This document shows, piece by piece, positions 9,736 through 18,793 of a stretch of DNA of 42,877 nt (positions within the stretch are counted from its first letter, which is position 1; each line of letters starts with the position of its first letter). A model generated the notes under the pieces. That model was not told the origin of the DNA, made no database searches, and worked only from the letters and a program-made list of their open reading frames with translations. The position numbers were made by a program, and so were the translations under genes. This DNA comes from a virus: IMG/VR virus record IMGVR_UViG_3300032006_000022, positions 1-42,877 of that record; one strand, 5' to 3'.

Positions 9736-12700
9736 ATGGCAGAAGCTAAAAATTCTTTTATTAAATCCAAAATGAATAAAGACCTGGATGCCAGGTTGTT
9801 ACCCAATGGGGAATATCGTGAAGGAATTAATATACAAGTAAGTAAATCAGAAGGTGCCGACGTCGGAGCGTTAGAAAATGTGTTAGGTAATCAAGAACTT
9901 GTTGATTTAAAAACACTAAGCGGTTGTAATTGCGATTTAACCACCATCGGTTTATATACTGATGAAGTTAATAATAATATTTATATATTTTTAACTGATT
10001 ATAATGAAACTAAATTAGAGGGTTATAATTTACAAGCTTTAAATTATTCTTCTTCTGCTAATAATTATATTTATGTTCATAATGTTTCAAGTAAAATTAC
10101 TACTGAACTTGTTAAAGGTGCTTTTTTAAATTTTTCTACTACACATCCTATATTATCGGTTAATTTATTAGAAGGAATATTGTTTTGGACTGATAATAGA
10201 AATCAACCAAGAAGAATTAATGTAGAAAGAGCAACTACTCCTGATTATTATACAACTGAAGATCAAATTTCTGTTGCTACTTATGCACCTTTTCAACCTA
10301 TACAATTATATAGAAGAAGAAATGGGGCATATTATGTTCAGTCGACTAATTCAGAAGGACAAAACTATAACCCTTATTTTGCGTGGAATAATAATGTTGT
10401 GCCTATATGGCCTAATGGAGGAGCGGGTATAACAGACGGGGTTACAGGTTCAGGTACGGATAAAATAAAAATATTACCTGATTATAGAGAAGGCTTAGCT
10501 AGAGAATTTAGTCCAACTAATACTAAAGTACTAGTAGGTGCTATAGTTACTGCTTTAGATCCAGCAACTGGCGCTCAAATTGCAGCATTTCCTACAGATA
10601 CAGTTTTAAATAGTTTTTCTACAACTACTAATGAAGCAGAATTAATTTTAAAAACAAACCTTAGTACAGGTAGTCCTCCTGCTAATACAATTTTATCTAT
10701 TCCCGCTGGTAGCATTTTATGTTTTAATGAAAATGTTATACCAGGTACTGCTGATCCTTTAGCAGGTACAAACCAATGGTCTACAAGTATGGAAGACGCT
10801 AGTACGCCTATGAATCCCGGTTCAGCTACAACTTATAGTACTGATTTCCCTGGTCTTACTGAAAATCCTAATTATAATCCCAAGTTTAATGGAGATCCAG
10901 ACTTTTTAGAAGATAAATTTGTAAGGTTTAGTTATAGATTTAAATATGAAGATGGTAATTATTCTATAATGGCACCGTTTACTCAACCTGCTTTTATACC
11001 TAAACAAGATGGATATTTTTTAACTAATACTAGTCCACAAGGTATGACCGCTGATGAACAAGCTGCTTATAGAAGTACTGTTGTAGGATTTATGGAAAAT
11101 AAAGTTAATAATATTTATCTTCAAATACCTTTACCTTTAGATAAAGATAATAATGGAATTCAAGCAAAGCAACTTTTTAATTCCCTTAAAATAGATGAAA
11201 TAGAAATTTTATATAAAGAATCTGATAGTTTAGCTGTACAAGTAGTTGATGTAATTCCTAGAGAAGGTACAACAACAGGATATGAAAGATTTGATACAGC
11301 TACTACAATTGAATATAATTATCAAGGAGGTAAACCTTATAAAACATTACCTGAAAGTGAAATAATAAGAGTTTACGATAAAGCGCCAGTTAGAGCACAC
11401 GGTCAAGAAATTATTAGTAACCGTTTAGTATATAGTAATTTTCAAAATAAACATACTCCACCTGAAACTATTGATTACAATGTAGCGGTATCTGATAAGT
11501 TTACTAATTTTAGTGTACATGCAGATAACCCAGATGTTCAAAGACCTATTGAAAGAACTGTCTCTAGAGAATATCCTATGCATACGGTAAAGCAAAATAG
11601 GAATTATCAAGTTGGTATTGTGTTATCAGATAGATATGGTAGAAGTTCTACAACAATTTTATCTTCAGTTAGTAAACAAGCAACTAATGCTGATGACTTA
11701 ACACTTCTAGGAGATACAGTATATTTTCCATATAACGAAGTATCTTCAACGTCAAATGCAGATAATAATATAAATACGTGGCCTGGTGATTCAATAAAAG
11801 TGTTATTTAACACCCCTATTGAAGAATTAATACCTCACAACGTAATTACAGGATGGCCTAGTTTATATAATGGTGATGTTACAAGTGCTGATTATAATCC
11901 TTTAGGTTGGTATTCTTATAAAATAGTAGTAAAACAAACAGAACAAGAATATTATAATGTTTATTTGCCAGGTATAATGAACTTTTATCCTGCTTTTTCA
12001 GCACCAGGAGATGATCCTGATGTTGCTGGTAGTGTTTCTTATATAACATTATTAAATGATAATATAAATAAAGTTCCAAGAGATTTAGCAGAAGTAGGCC
12101 CTGAACAAAAACAATTTAGAAGTTCTGTACAGTTATATGGTAGAATTGCTCCAAAATCTATTCTTCAACCTTTAAATAATTATCAATTTAATCCCGTAAA
12201 TTCTACTACTAAAATAGCTATTTCTGATACTGTTTCTACTATATCTGATCAAAATGATTTATTTGATAATACTACAAATATTAAATTTGGTTCTATTTAT
12301 CAAACAGCTTCTAACCCTCTTATGGGTAGAGTAAATCTTTCAGATCTAGCTAATCCTATAGGATCTACAGAGCCAGCTGCAAATGACACCCCTGTAAACA
12401 CTTGGTTATCAGTGTTTGAAACAACTCCTGTAGAATCTAGAATTGATATATATTGGGAAACTTCATCATCGGGAACAATCTCTGAATTAAATGAAGCTAT
12501 TAAAGAAGGTGAAACTGCTATTAAAGATTTTACTACTGGTTCTCTACCTCCAACAGGAGGAAGTGGTCCAGAGACTTGGACTTTTAATTTAGCTGAAGAT
12601 ATTACTCCAGGAGCATCTATGACAGCTTCTTATTCAAATGGTACATATACTTCAGTTCCATTTTTCCCTTATTCCCTTGCTGTTAATGGTGATATGATTC

Positions 12701-15285
12701 CAGTAATGAATAGTGATATAGATTTAAATGGAGGATTTTGGGTAAAAAATTCTTTACAAGAAGATGTAACACATAAATTTATTTTAACTAGAACTCCTAA
12801 TTCTGGTTCTCCAGATTTATATAATATTACTGTTGCGCCTGATACTTATTTTTATTATGGACCAGAAGGTGAAGGAGATGATTCAATTGCAAAAAATACT
12901 TTTGAATTTAATTTTGTAGTAAAAAATAATGATGCTGGTGGAAGAGAAGCAACTATTACTAAGTTTGAAAAATTATTGAATGTTCCGCCTACTATTGATT
13001 GCCCAACTGATGGTATTGTAGTAGAACCGGGACAAACACCAGTTTATAGTTTTACAGGAGTTAATGGAACAACAGATAATAGTAAAAATACAGAAGATCT
13101 TAGATGGTCTATTACATCGCAAGATCCTGTAGGAGATGGAATTCCTCAATTAGAAATTGATAATAACGGAGTCGTAACTGATCCTTGTGCAGATGGAAGT
13201 TGTCCACAGCTTAATCAACCTGTATCACTTACTATTTCTTTAACAGACGCTGGTACTACAGAGACCACTATTACATCTAGTGGTGGAACTGGAGGAAATC
13301 CAATTGTAACTTGCGCACCTTCGGTAGATGGAAATACAGGATATGACACTTTTCCATTAAACGAAAGTTTTGGGCGTGTTAAAAATCAATGTGTAAATCA
13401 GGCATCGGAATCTTCTGGTTTTTATTGGGCTGTTCCGAGTTCAAACCCTGTAGATTCATCTTTAATTCCTCCAGTAAATAGAAATCCTATAAATTCAGGA
13501 AGTTTAAATTTAGGTACTTCATTACCAAGTTATGGATCACAAGCTGCATCTAATTGTAGTGGTTGGAGTTGGAAAAACTCTAATAGAAATATGAATATTT
13601 CAATGGGAGAAACTAATTCTGGTCTTGGATCAGTTGTAGTTGAAGGAAGAACAGATTGTAAAACCACTGGACCTATTGCTAGTCCAGAAGGAATAACCGA
13701 AGGAACAACAGCACAACCTGGAGGTAGTGCCTATATTATAGTGGATTTTGAATTAGGAAATTATGCTCAAGCTCCAAACGATAGACCAGGAGTAATATGG
13801 CCAGCATATTTACAATATAGACAAGACGCTGGATCTACGTGGCAAGACGCTAAAGATGTAGAAGGTAATGTAATAAAATTTGGTGGTGCTCAAGCAAATA
13901 CTTATTATAGGGCTAGTTCAGATAGTGCTGTTACAATTGGTGGTGGTAATGTTTATAGTGGCACTAGTCAACCAACAGCTTTTTATACCACTGGAGTAAA
14001 AGATCAATTAAGTTCCGCAATAACTCAAGAAGGAACAAGTGGTGATCCTGCTAAAACAGATAGTTTTGAATCCTGGATGGAATCAAGAGAATCAACTACT
14101 GATCCTGAATTGATTTCTATCGGAAGAAAATTATTTGTAATTGGACGAAATCAAGCTTATAGAGAACCTAGTGGTAATGCTCCTACAGATGCTCAAGATA
14201 TGTTTGGCGAATATAGATTAGTAGTTAGATATCCTTATGGTAATAACATTTCACCTACTAATTCTGTTTCTACCACTAATCCTAAAATACCTACATTAGG
14301 AATAAATAATTGTCCTACAGGTGCATATGCTAATTATGATAATGCTCAAATGTATCAAAGAGTTTATTTAAGTTTTGGTGATTTTTATAATCCTAGTCAA
14401 TTAGCATCAAGTTATTATAATGGATCTGGTAATGATTTAGTTCCTCCAGCATCATTTGCATATAGAGTTAGTAGCGTTCCTGCTGATAGTAGAGAAGCTG
14501 CTTCTGGTACTTTTCCAGATCAAGTTGTCTACGCAAGGGAATGGGCATTTAAATATATTTCTAGATTTTATATGGATCCAGAATTAACTGTTGGTTGGTC
14601 TCCTGGAGCTACAAATAAATGGTTTGCTTATAGAGGTATAGCTACTGGAGATGGAACTTTAAATGTAGAATGGGGTAATGAATATGCTTCTACAAGAGCT
14701 GGTGCTCCAATTTATCCAGATCCTATGGTTTTTGATGGTAGTTCAATAGTAGGAAAAAGTACTGGTTTTAGAGATATGAAATGGACAGCACAATTTGATC
14801 AAAATGGTAAAAAAATTATTAGAACCGCTGAACCTTGTGTAGCTGATTTAGATCCAGCTACTGGAGGAAATGTAAACCCTTGTCCTGTTCCATCTAATTC
14901 ATATAAATACGGATCAATGAAGATTGTTAGACTAGGGGCAAATCAAATACAATTCGTACAAACATTAAGTGCTTTAACGATGAATTCAACTTGTAATTTA
15001 GCTACATTATTTGGTAAACTAACAAACAATGCCGCATTAGATAGAAACGCGTTGCTTGTAGGAGTTGCTAAATTAGTTATTTATGGTAACACTGTGTGTG
15101 ATCAAATAGGTAGTATGAGTTTTATTGCAGGCGCAAGAGCTGTGTATGAAACAGTATCATTAGGTGGTTATAGTGGAACATATGTGCAAATGACTATAAC
15201 CGGGGCATCAAGTGCTTTAACCTCTTTTAATCAAGGTGGTTATGCTAGAAATTTTTATATTAATGGAACAACCCCTTGTCCTTAA
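9736..15285 (+). CDS. Giant tail stabilisation-type protein (P22 gp10 / crAss stabilisation-like N-terminal part)
   Basis: This is an 1849-residue tail protein. The N-terminus (MNKDLDARLLPNGEYREGIN, then GALENVLGN) has the form of the stabilisation proteins that sit under the ring in crAss-like and P22-like tails. Other matching parts are a beta-propeller-like region with RYRFKYEDGNYSIMAPFTQP-type strands at about residue 400, VYDKAPVRAHGQEII with RLVYSNF at about 545-575, and RNYQVGIVLSDRYGRSS at about 620. From about residue 1080 a Cys-containing, Ser/Thr/Gly-rich, Ig-like or receptor-binding-like region begins (VEPGQTPVYSFTG), which ends in PCP. The usual C-terminal half of the family seems to be on the next gene. 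The C-terminal expansion may reach out as a fibre or spike. That role is inferred. Confidence 0.7.
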   Translation: MAEAKNSFIKSKMNKDLDARLLPNGEYREGINIQVSKSEGADVGALENVLGNQELVDLKTLSGCNCDLTTIGLYTDEVNNNIYIFLTDYNETKLEGYNLQALNYSSSANNYIYVHNVSSKITTELVKGAFLNFSTTHPILSVNLLEGILFWTDNRNQPRRINVERATTPDYYTTEDQISVATYAPFQPIQLYRRRNGAYYVQSTNSEGQNYNPYFAWNNNVVPIWPNGGAGITDGVTGSGTDKIKILPDYREGLAREFSPTNTKVLVGAIVTALDPATGAQIAAFPTDTVLNSFSTTTNEAELILKTNLSTGSPPANTILSIPAGSILCFNENVIPGTADPLAGTNQWSTSMEDASTPMNPGSATTYSTDFPGLTENPNYNPKFNGDPDFLEDKFVRFSYRFKYEDGNYSIMAPFTQPAFIPKQDGYFLTNTSPQGMTADEQAAYRSTVVGFMENKVNNIYLQIPLPLDKDNNGIQAKQLFNSLKIDEIEILYKESDSLAVQVVDVIPREGTTTGYERFDTATTIEYNYQGGKPYKTLPESEIIRVYDKAPVRAHGQEIISNRLVYSNFQNKHTPPETIDYNVAVSDKFTNFSVHADNPDVQRPIERTVSREYPMHTVKQNRNYQVGIVLSDRYGRSSTTILSSVSKQATNADDLTLLGDTVYFPYNEVSSTSNADNNINTWPGDSIKVLFNTPIEELIPHNVITGWPSLYNGDVTSADYNPLGWYSYKIVVKQTEQEYYNVYLPGIMNFYPAFSAPGDDPDVAGSVSYITLLNDNINKVPRDLAEVGPEQKQFRSSVQLYGRIAPKSILQPLNNYQFNPVNSTTKIAISDTVSTISDQNDLFDNTTNIKFGSIYQTASNPLMGRVNLSDLANPIGSTEPAANDTPVNTWLSVFETTPVESRIDIYWETSSSGTISELNEAIKEGETAIKDFTTGSLPPTGGSGPETWTFNLAEDITPGASMTASYSNGTYTSVPFFPYSLAVNGDMIPVMNSDIDLNGGFWVKNSLQEDVTHKFILTRTPNSGSPDLYNITVAPDTYFYYGPEGEGDDSIAKNTFEFNFVVKNNDAGGREATITKFEKLLNVPPTIDCPTDGIVVEPGQTPVYSFTGVNGTTDNSKNTEDLRWSITSQDPVGDGIPQLEIDNNGVVTDPCADGSCPQLNQPVSLTISLTDAGTTETTITSSGGTGGNPIVTCAPSVDGNTGYDTFPLNESFGRVKNQCVNQASESSGFYWAVPSSNPVDSSLIPPVNRNPINSGSLNLGTSLPSYGSQAASNCSGWSWKNSNRNMNISMGETNSGLGSVVVEGRTDCKTTGPIASPEGITEGTTAQPGGSAYIIVDFELGNYAQAPNDRPGVIWPAYLQYRQDAGSTWQDAKDVEGNVIKFGGAQANTYYRASSDSAVTIGGGNVYSGTSQPTAFYTTGVKDQLSSAITQEGTSGDPAKTDSFESWMESRESTTDPELISIGRKLFVIGRNQAYREPSGNAPTDAQDMFGEYRLVVRYPYGNNISPTNSVSTTNPKIPTLGINNCPTGAYANYDNAQMYQRVYLSFGDFYNPSQLASSYYNGSGNDLVPPASFAYRVSSVPADSREAASGTFPDQVVYAREWAFKYISRFYMDPELTVGWSPGATNKWFAYRGIATGDGTLNVEWGNEYASTRAGAPIYPDPMVFDGSSIVGKSTGFRDMKWTAQFDQNGKKIIRTAEPCVADLDPATGGNVNPCPVPSNSYKYGSMKIVRLGANQIQFVQTLSALTMNSTCNLATLFGKLTNNAALDRNALLVGVAKLVIYGNTVCDQIGSMSFIAGARAVYETVSLGGYSGTYVQMTITGASSALTSFNQGGYARNFYINGTTPCP

Positions 15286-15319
15286 GGTAATATTCTAAAT
15301 AAATATGCAATTATAAATT

Positions 15320-16807
15320 ATGGCAGCAACTATTGAAGTAAAGTTTTTTAACAGTTTTATTTTACGTAAAACAGCGACAGACGGAACTCAACCATCCGCA
15401 GTAGGATGGAATGGATCTAGAGGAGATAGAACACTTGGAGCTTTACCACAAAACATGAATAACTGGGCTGTTGAAGAAGCACGTATTAGAGGTGGTTATA
15501 ACAATACATACGCGGGTCAAGGAGTAAAAGCATATTTAGTTGAAGATGAACCAAAAGCTTCTGTAAGGATTAACTCTATGATTTATTCTGGAGTATTTAA
15601 CGCAAGAACTGGTGTAAATGATACAAATGTATTTTCTGTTGGAGAAGATATTATTAAAAGTGTTGATCCAGCAAATGGTAGTATACAAAAACTTTATGCT
15701 GAAGATACTAATTTAATTATATTTCAAGAGAAAAAAGTTAGTCGAGCACTAATAGATAAAGATGCTATTTATTCTGCAGAAGGAAATGCAACCGTAACAT
15801 CTGGGCCTAATGTTATTGGCCAAGTACAAGCTTTTACAGGAAATTTCGGTATAAGTAAAAACCCTGAAAGTTTTGCTGTATATGGAAATAGAAAATATTT
15901 TACCGATAAAGATAGAAATGCTGTAATGAGACTTTCTTCAGGTGCTGGAGGAGGTGATGGTCTTACAGAAATATCAAATTATGGTATGATTGATTTCTTT
16001 AGAGATCAATTTGGAACCATGGGTAATGGTAAATTAACAGGTGGTTGGGATATATATAATAAACAATATGTTTTATCTATACAACCTCAAGATACAACTG
16101 TTGCTTATAAGACTTTAACATTTGACGAGAATATTCAGGGTTGGACTAGTTTATATACTTATAAACCTGGTATGATGTTAAGTTTAAAAAATAAATTTTA
16201 TACTACTGGGCCATCAACTGTTGGAGCAGATGACACCGCTAGTCTATATCAACACTATATTTCTACTCAACCACGTTGTCAATTTTATGGTGTAGATAAT
16301 GATGCATCTATAGAATTTATTTTTAATCCCGATGTAAGTGTTTCTAAAGTATTTAAAACAATTAATTATGAAGGAAGTAATGGGTGGGAAGTAGATAGTT
16401 TTGTTTCTGATTTAACTGGAATAGGTTCTGTAAATACAGATTTTCAAGGTTTTGGAGTAACAAATACACAAGATACTATTGCAGCTATTAAAAGTTATAA
16501 TGAAGGAGCATATGATGAGAGAGGAAATACTTTTGCTAATTTTACATCAACACCACCTACTCAAAATGCAACAGCTTTAATTCCTCCTATTCAAAGAGCG
16601 GGATTTGATAGAAAAGAAAATAAATATATGGCTAACTTAATTAATAACAGTACTGCTGCTCCAGGAGAAATTATATGGGGTAATCAAATGACTGGTATTA
16701 AAGGCTATTATGCAACAGTTAAAATCTCTACTGATACATTAACCGATCCAGGGGGCATGAAAGAATTATTTGCAGCTTCTTCGGATTATGTCGAATCATC
16801 ATATTAA
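15320..16807 (+). CDS. Tail stabilisation protein, second half-like
   Basis: A 495-residue structural protein. It carries motifs I associate with the C-terminal half of crAss/P22-type stabilisation proteins and their marine homologues: SVDPANGSIQKLYAEDTNLI, then IFQEKKVSRALID, then KNPESFAVYGNRKYFTDK, then NIQGWTSLYTYKPGMMLSLK with KFYTT and SLYQHY. Since the preceding gene carries the N-terminal half motifs, the two products probably assemble as one unit. The spacing to the upstream gene is 34 bases, with an A/T-only leader. No frameshift remnant joins the two frames; this gene has its own start and a new N-terminus of about 70 residues. Confidence is good for a tail structural role and moderate for the split-protein reading. 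Confidence 0.7.
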   Translation: MAATIEVKFFNSFILRKTATDGTQPSAVGWNGSRGDRTLGALPQNMNNWAVEEARIRGGYNNTYAGQGVKAYLVEDEPKASVRINSMIYSGVFNARTGVNDTNVFSVGEDIIKSVDPANGSIQKLYAEDTNLIIFQEKKVSRALIDKDAIYSAEGNATVTSGPNVIGQVQAFTGNFGISKNPESFAVYGNRKYFTDKDRNAVMRLSSGAGGGDGLTEISNYGMIDFFRDQFGTMGNGKLTGGWDIYNKQYVLSIQPQDTTVAYKTLTFDENIQGWTSLYTYKPGMMLSLKNKFYTTGPSTVGADDTASLYQHYISTQPRCQFYGVDNDASIEFIFNPDVSVSKVFKTINYEGSNGWEVDSFVSDLTGIGSVNTDFQGFGVTNTQDTIAAIKSYNEGAYDERGNTFANFTSTPPTQNATALIPPIQRAGFDRKENKYMANLINNSTAAPGEIIWGNQMTGIKGYYATVKISTDTLTDPGGMKELFAASSDYVESSY

Positions 16808-16814
16808 AATAAAA

Positions 16815-17093
16815 ATGGCGGAATTAAGCGAAGACACAAAGTTTAACATAAGTATAAAAACACTTATAGGTATTGGAGCGGCAATATTTACATTGGTAGG
16901 AATGTGGTTTGCATTACAACAAGATATAGAAGAAGCAAAACTTTTACCCGAACCACCGGTTTCGAGAACAGAATATGATTTAAAAGATGAATTAGTCCGT
17001 AAGTCTATTATGAATACGGAAGAAAAAGTAGAAGAAAATTCTCAAAAACTCGATAAAATCGATGAAAAATTATATGAAATAATTAAAAAATAA
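16815..17093 (+). CDS. Small single-pass membrane protein with coiled-coil tail
   Basis: A 92-residue protein with one hydrophobic segment at about residues 14-34 (TLIGIGAAIFTLVGMWFAL) and then a charged, heptad-like helix to the C-terminus. I chose the start at 16815 (MAELSEDTKF) rather than upstream Met codons that overlap the previous gene by up to 38 bases. This start follows the stop by 7 bases and has the AAAAATGG context common here. One TM helix followed by a cytoplasmic coil fits a pinholin- or spanin-like lysis accessory protein or a superinfection factor. The sequence does not decide between these. Confidence 0.7.
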   Translation: MAELSEDTKFNISIKTLIGIGAAIFTLVGMWFALQQDIEEAKLLPEPPVSRTEYDLKDELVRKSIMNTEEKVEENSQKLDKIDEKLYEIIKK

Positions 17094-17097
17094 TAAA

Positions 17098-17448
17098 ATG
17101 AAATATATATTAACTCTGGTTTTAATCTTAATTGCTTATGTGGGTTTTGCACAAAATCCTCCTGTTGAAATATTACAAATTAATGCCAAATGGAATCAAC
17201 ATAATAATGTACTTCTTGATAAAATGCCTAAAAATTACCGCGGCTATATTATTAAAGTTAAATACGCTTTATTAGAAGAGCAAGGTCCTGGTTTTAAAAA
17301 AAGTTTTGCTGGTAAACCTTTACCTATTGTAGTGTTAAGAATAGGTGGGCAAACAAAATACCAGTGGAGTGCTGATCTTTCTTTTAGATTAAAGTTAGGA
17401 GCACATGATGTTTTAGGAACAATAGATAAAGTTACTGGATTAAAATAA
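17098..17448 (+). CDS. Secreted small protein, possible thioredoxin-fold
   Basis: A 116-residue protein with a clear signal peptide (MKYILTLVLILIAYVGFAQN, cleavage likely after GFA), so it should act in the periplasm. The mature part has an order of elements resembling a thioredoxin-like fold: ILQINAKWNQHNN where the first strand and helix would be, then KPLPIVVLRI before the KYQWSADLSF strand. There is no CxxC active site, so redox activity is not expected. The stop overlaps the start of a tiny membrane ORF (TAATG). Function unknown. A structure prediction and comparison with thioredoxin-fold proteins would test the idea. Confidence 0.65.
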   Translation: MKYILTLVLILIAYVGFAQNPPVEILQINAKWNQHNNVLLDKMPKNYRGYIIKVKYALLEEQGPGFKKSFAGKPLPIVVLRIGGQTKYQWSADLSFRLKLGAHDVLGTIDKVTGLK

Positions 17449-17525
17449 TGGAATTTTTGTTATATGTACTAGTGTTAATAATCCTAGGAGGATTATGTGT
17501 ATTAAGTGCAAAGCATGTAGAATAA
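17448..17525 (+). CDS. 25-residue hydrophobic peptide
   Basis: The start ATG overlaps the TAA of the preceding gene (TAATG), suggesting coupled translation. The peptide begins MEFLLYVLVLIILGGLCVLS and ends AKHVE, a single hydrophobic helix with a short polar tail. Tiny one-helix proteins in late operons can be lysis accessories, but nothing here proves a function. The coupled junction, identical in form to others in this genome, is the main argument that it is translated. Confidence 0.5.
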   Translation: MEFLLYVLVLIILGGLCVLSAKHVE

Positions 17526-17543
17526 AATTATAAAAAAAATAAA

Positions 17544-18032
17544 TTGAATTTAATTAAATATATTAAACACACGATACGCGCCGCTAAATTTGAAAATAAA
17601 ATCTCTAAAGTAATAAAAAATGTTTTAGCGGTAGAATCTAATAACATTATAACTCATAACAACGGTAAACTAGTTAGGCAAAAAGCAAGTTGGGGAGAAA
17701 TTAAACATAATTTTGTACCGGGAATTTATTTAAGACAAATGATATTAAATCCAGGGTCTATAATAATAAGTGGTATACATAAACGAGATCATGTGTGGTT
17801 TCTTTTAGAAGGAGATATTACTATTGTTACAAAAGATGGAGAAGAAAATTATACAGCTCCATATATAGGTTTTTCAAAAGCGGGAACTAGAAGAGTAATT
17901 AGAGGGAATGAATATTCTATATTTCAAAATGTATTTCCCAACCCTTCAAATAATCAAGATTTAGATTTTGTAGAAAATTACAATTACGCTTTAACTAAAA
18001 AAGAATATAAAGAATATATTAAAAACAAATAA
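17544..18032 (+). CDS. Cupin-fold protein (TTG start)
   Basis: This 162-residue protein appears to start with TTG at 17544; there is no good ATG in frame upstream. Residues about 60-140 show the cupin pattern of short beta strands with turns: YLRQMILNPGSIIISGIHKR, DHVWFLLEGDITIVTKDGEE, then YTAPYIGFSKAGTRRVI. The first cupin motif keeps only a His-x-Arg-Asp-His version (HKRDH) of the metal-ligand set, and the second motif lacks an obvious His, so catalysis is doubtful. Cupin-like proteins near tail genes occur in several marine and gut phages, and some are virion parts. It lies just before the ejection protein genes. Confidence 0.7.
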   Translation: MNLIKYIKHTIRAAKFENKISKVIKNVLAVESNNIITHNNGKLVRQKASWGEIKHNFVPGIYLRQMILNPGSIIISGIHKRDHVWFLLEGDITIVTKDGEENYTAPYIGFSKAGTRRVIRGNEYSIFQNVFPNPSNNQDLDFVENYNYALTKKEYKEYIKNK

Positions 18033-18035
18033 ATT

Positions 18036-18773
18036 ATGTCATCAGTATTAATAGCAGCAGGCATTGGCGCGGCAGTATCTATAGGCGGAACTATTTTTGG
18101 AGCTAGTAAAGCTAAAAGAGAAAGAAGAAGAGCCGAAAAAAAAGCTAAAAGATTAAACGCTAAAATAGAACATTTAGAAAAAAATAGAACAAAAATTATT
18201 AATCCATTTGAAGGAATAACTGATTTGTCTGGTATGGCTCAAGATTTAAGTTCTATGGCTTCGGCTCCTAAAATGAATTTAGCAGTGGCTACAAAAGCAG
18301 CAGAAATGCAGTCTGAAGAAGCTGATATGGCTTTAGCTAATACTCTTGATACTTTAGCAGCAACTGGTGCTTCAGCAGGTGGGGCTACAGCCTTAGCTCA
18401 AATGGCTTTAAAAAGTAAACAAGGGGTAAGCGCAAATATTGAACAACAAGAGGCTAGGAATCAAGAAATGATGGAAAAATCTAGAATTGAGGGAGAGCTT
18501 AGAATTCAAGACATTAAAATGAGTGAAGCAAAAAGAATGCAAGATGTTAAAATGAGTCAAGCTGAAAAAGTACAAACTGCAGAAGCTAAAGGTAAAGAAT
18601 TTGAATATAGAGAAAAAGACAGTAGAGACATGCAGAGATTAAATAGATTATCCGCGCAAATGTCAGGTCAACAACAACAAGCTGCGGCCGCTAAAGCATC
18701 AGGTAATGCTGCTATTGCTTCTGGAATAGGTGCCGTAGGAAACATTGCAAGTTCTGCTGTAGGTAATTTATAA
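18036..18773 (+). CDS. Internal virion / ejection protein (T7 gp14-like position)
   Basis: A 245-residue protein with a hydrophobic Gly/Ala-rich N-terminal segment (residues 2-24, IAAGIGAAVSIGGTIFGASK), a long basic and Met/Gln/Glu-rich helical middle, and a second Ala/Gly/Ser-rich hydrophobic C-terminus (ASGIGAVGNIASSAVGN). T7 gp14 has the same make-up: small, helical, with membrane-seeking ends that form the outer-membrane pore of the ejection channel. It is the first of three consecutive genes that end with a giant protein, as with T7 14-15-16. Identity is by architecture and order; direct sequence similarity to T7 is not claimed. Confidence 0.7.
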   Translation: MSSVLIAAGIGAAVSIGGTIFGASKAKRERRRAEKKAKRLNAKIEHLEKNRTKIINPFEGITDLSGMAQDLSSMASAPKMNLAVATKAAEMQSEEADMALANTLDTLAATGASAGGATALAQMALKSKQGVSANIEQQEARNQEMMEKSRIEGELRIQDIKMSEAKRMQDVKMSQAEKVQTAEAKGKEFEYREKDSRDMQRLNRLSAQMSGQQQQAAAAKASGNAAIASGIGAVGNIASSAVGNL

Positions 18774-18793
18774 TAATAATATAAACAACAAAA

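Noticed and set aside
16770-16814. Upstream start for the small single-pass membrane protein
   Set aside because: It would overlap the tail gene by 38 bases. The Met at 16815 has the A-rich start context seen at other genes and gives a sensible N-terminus.
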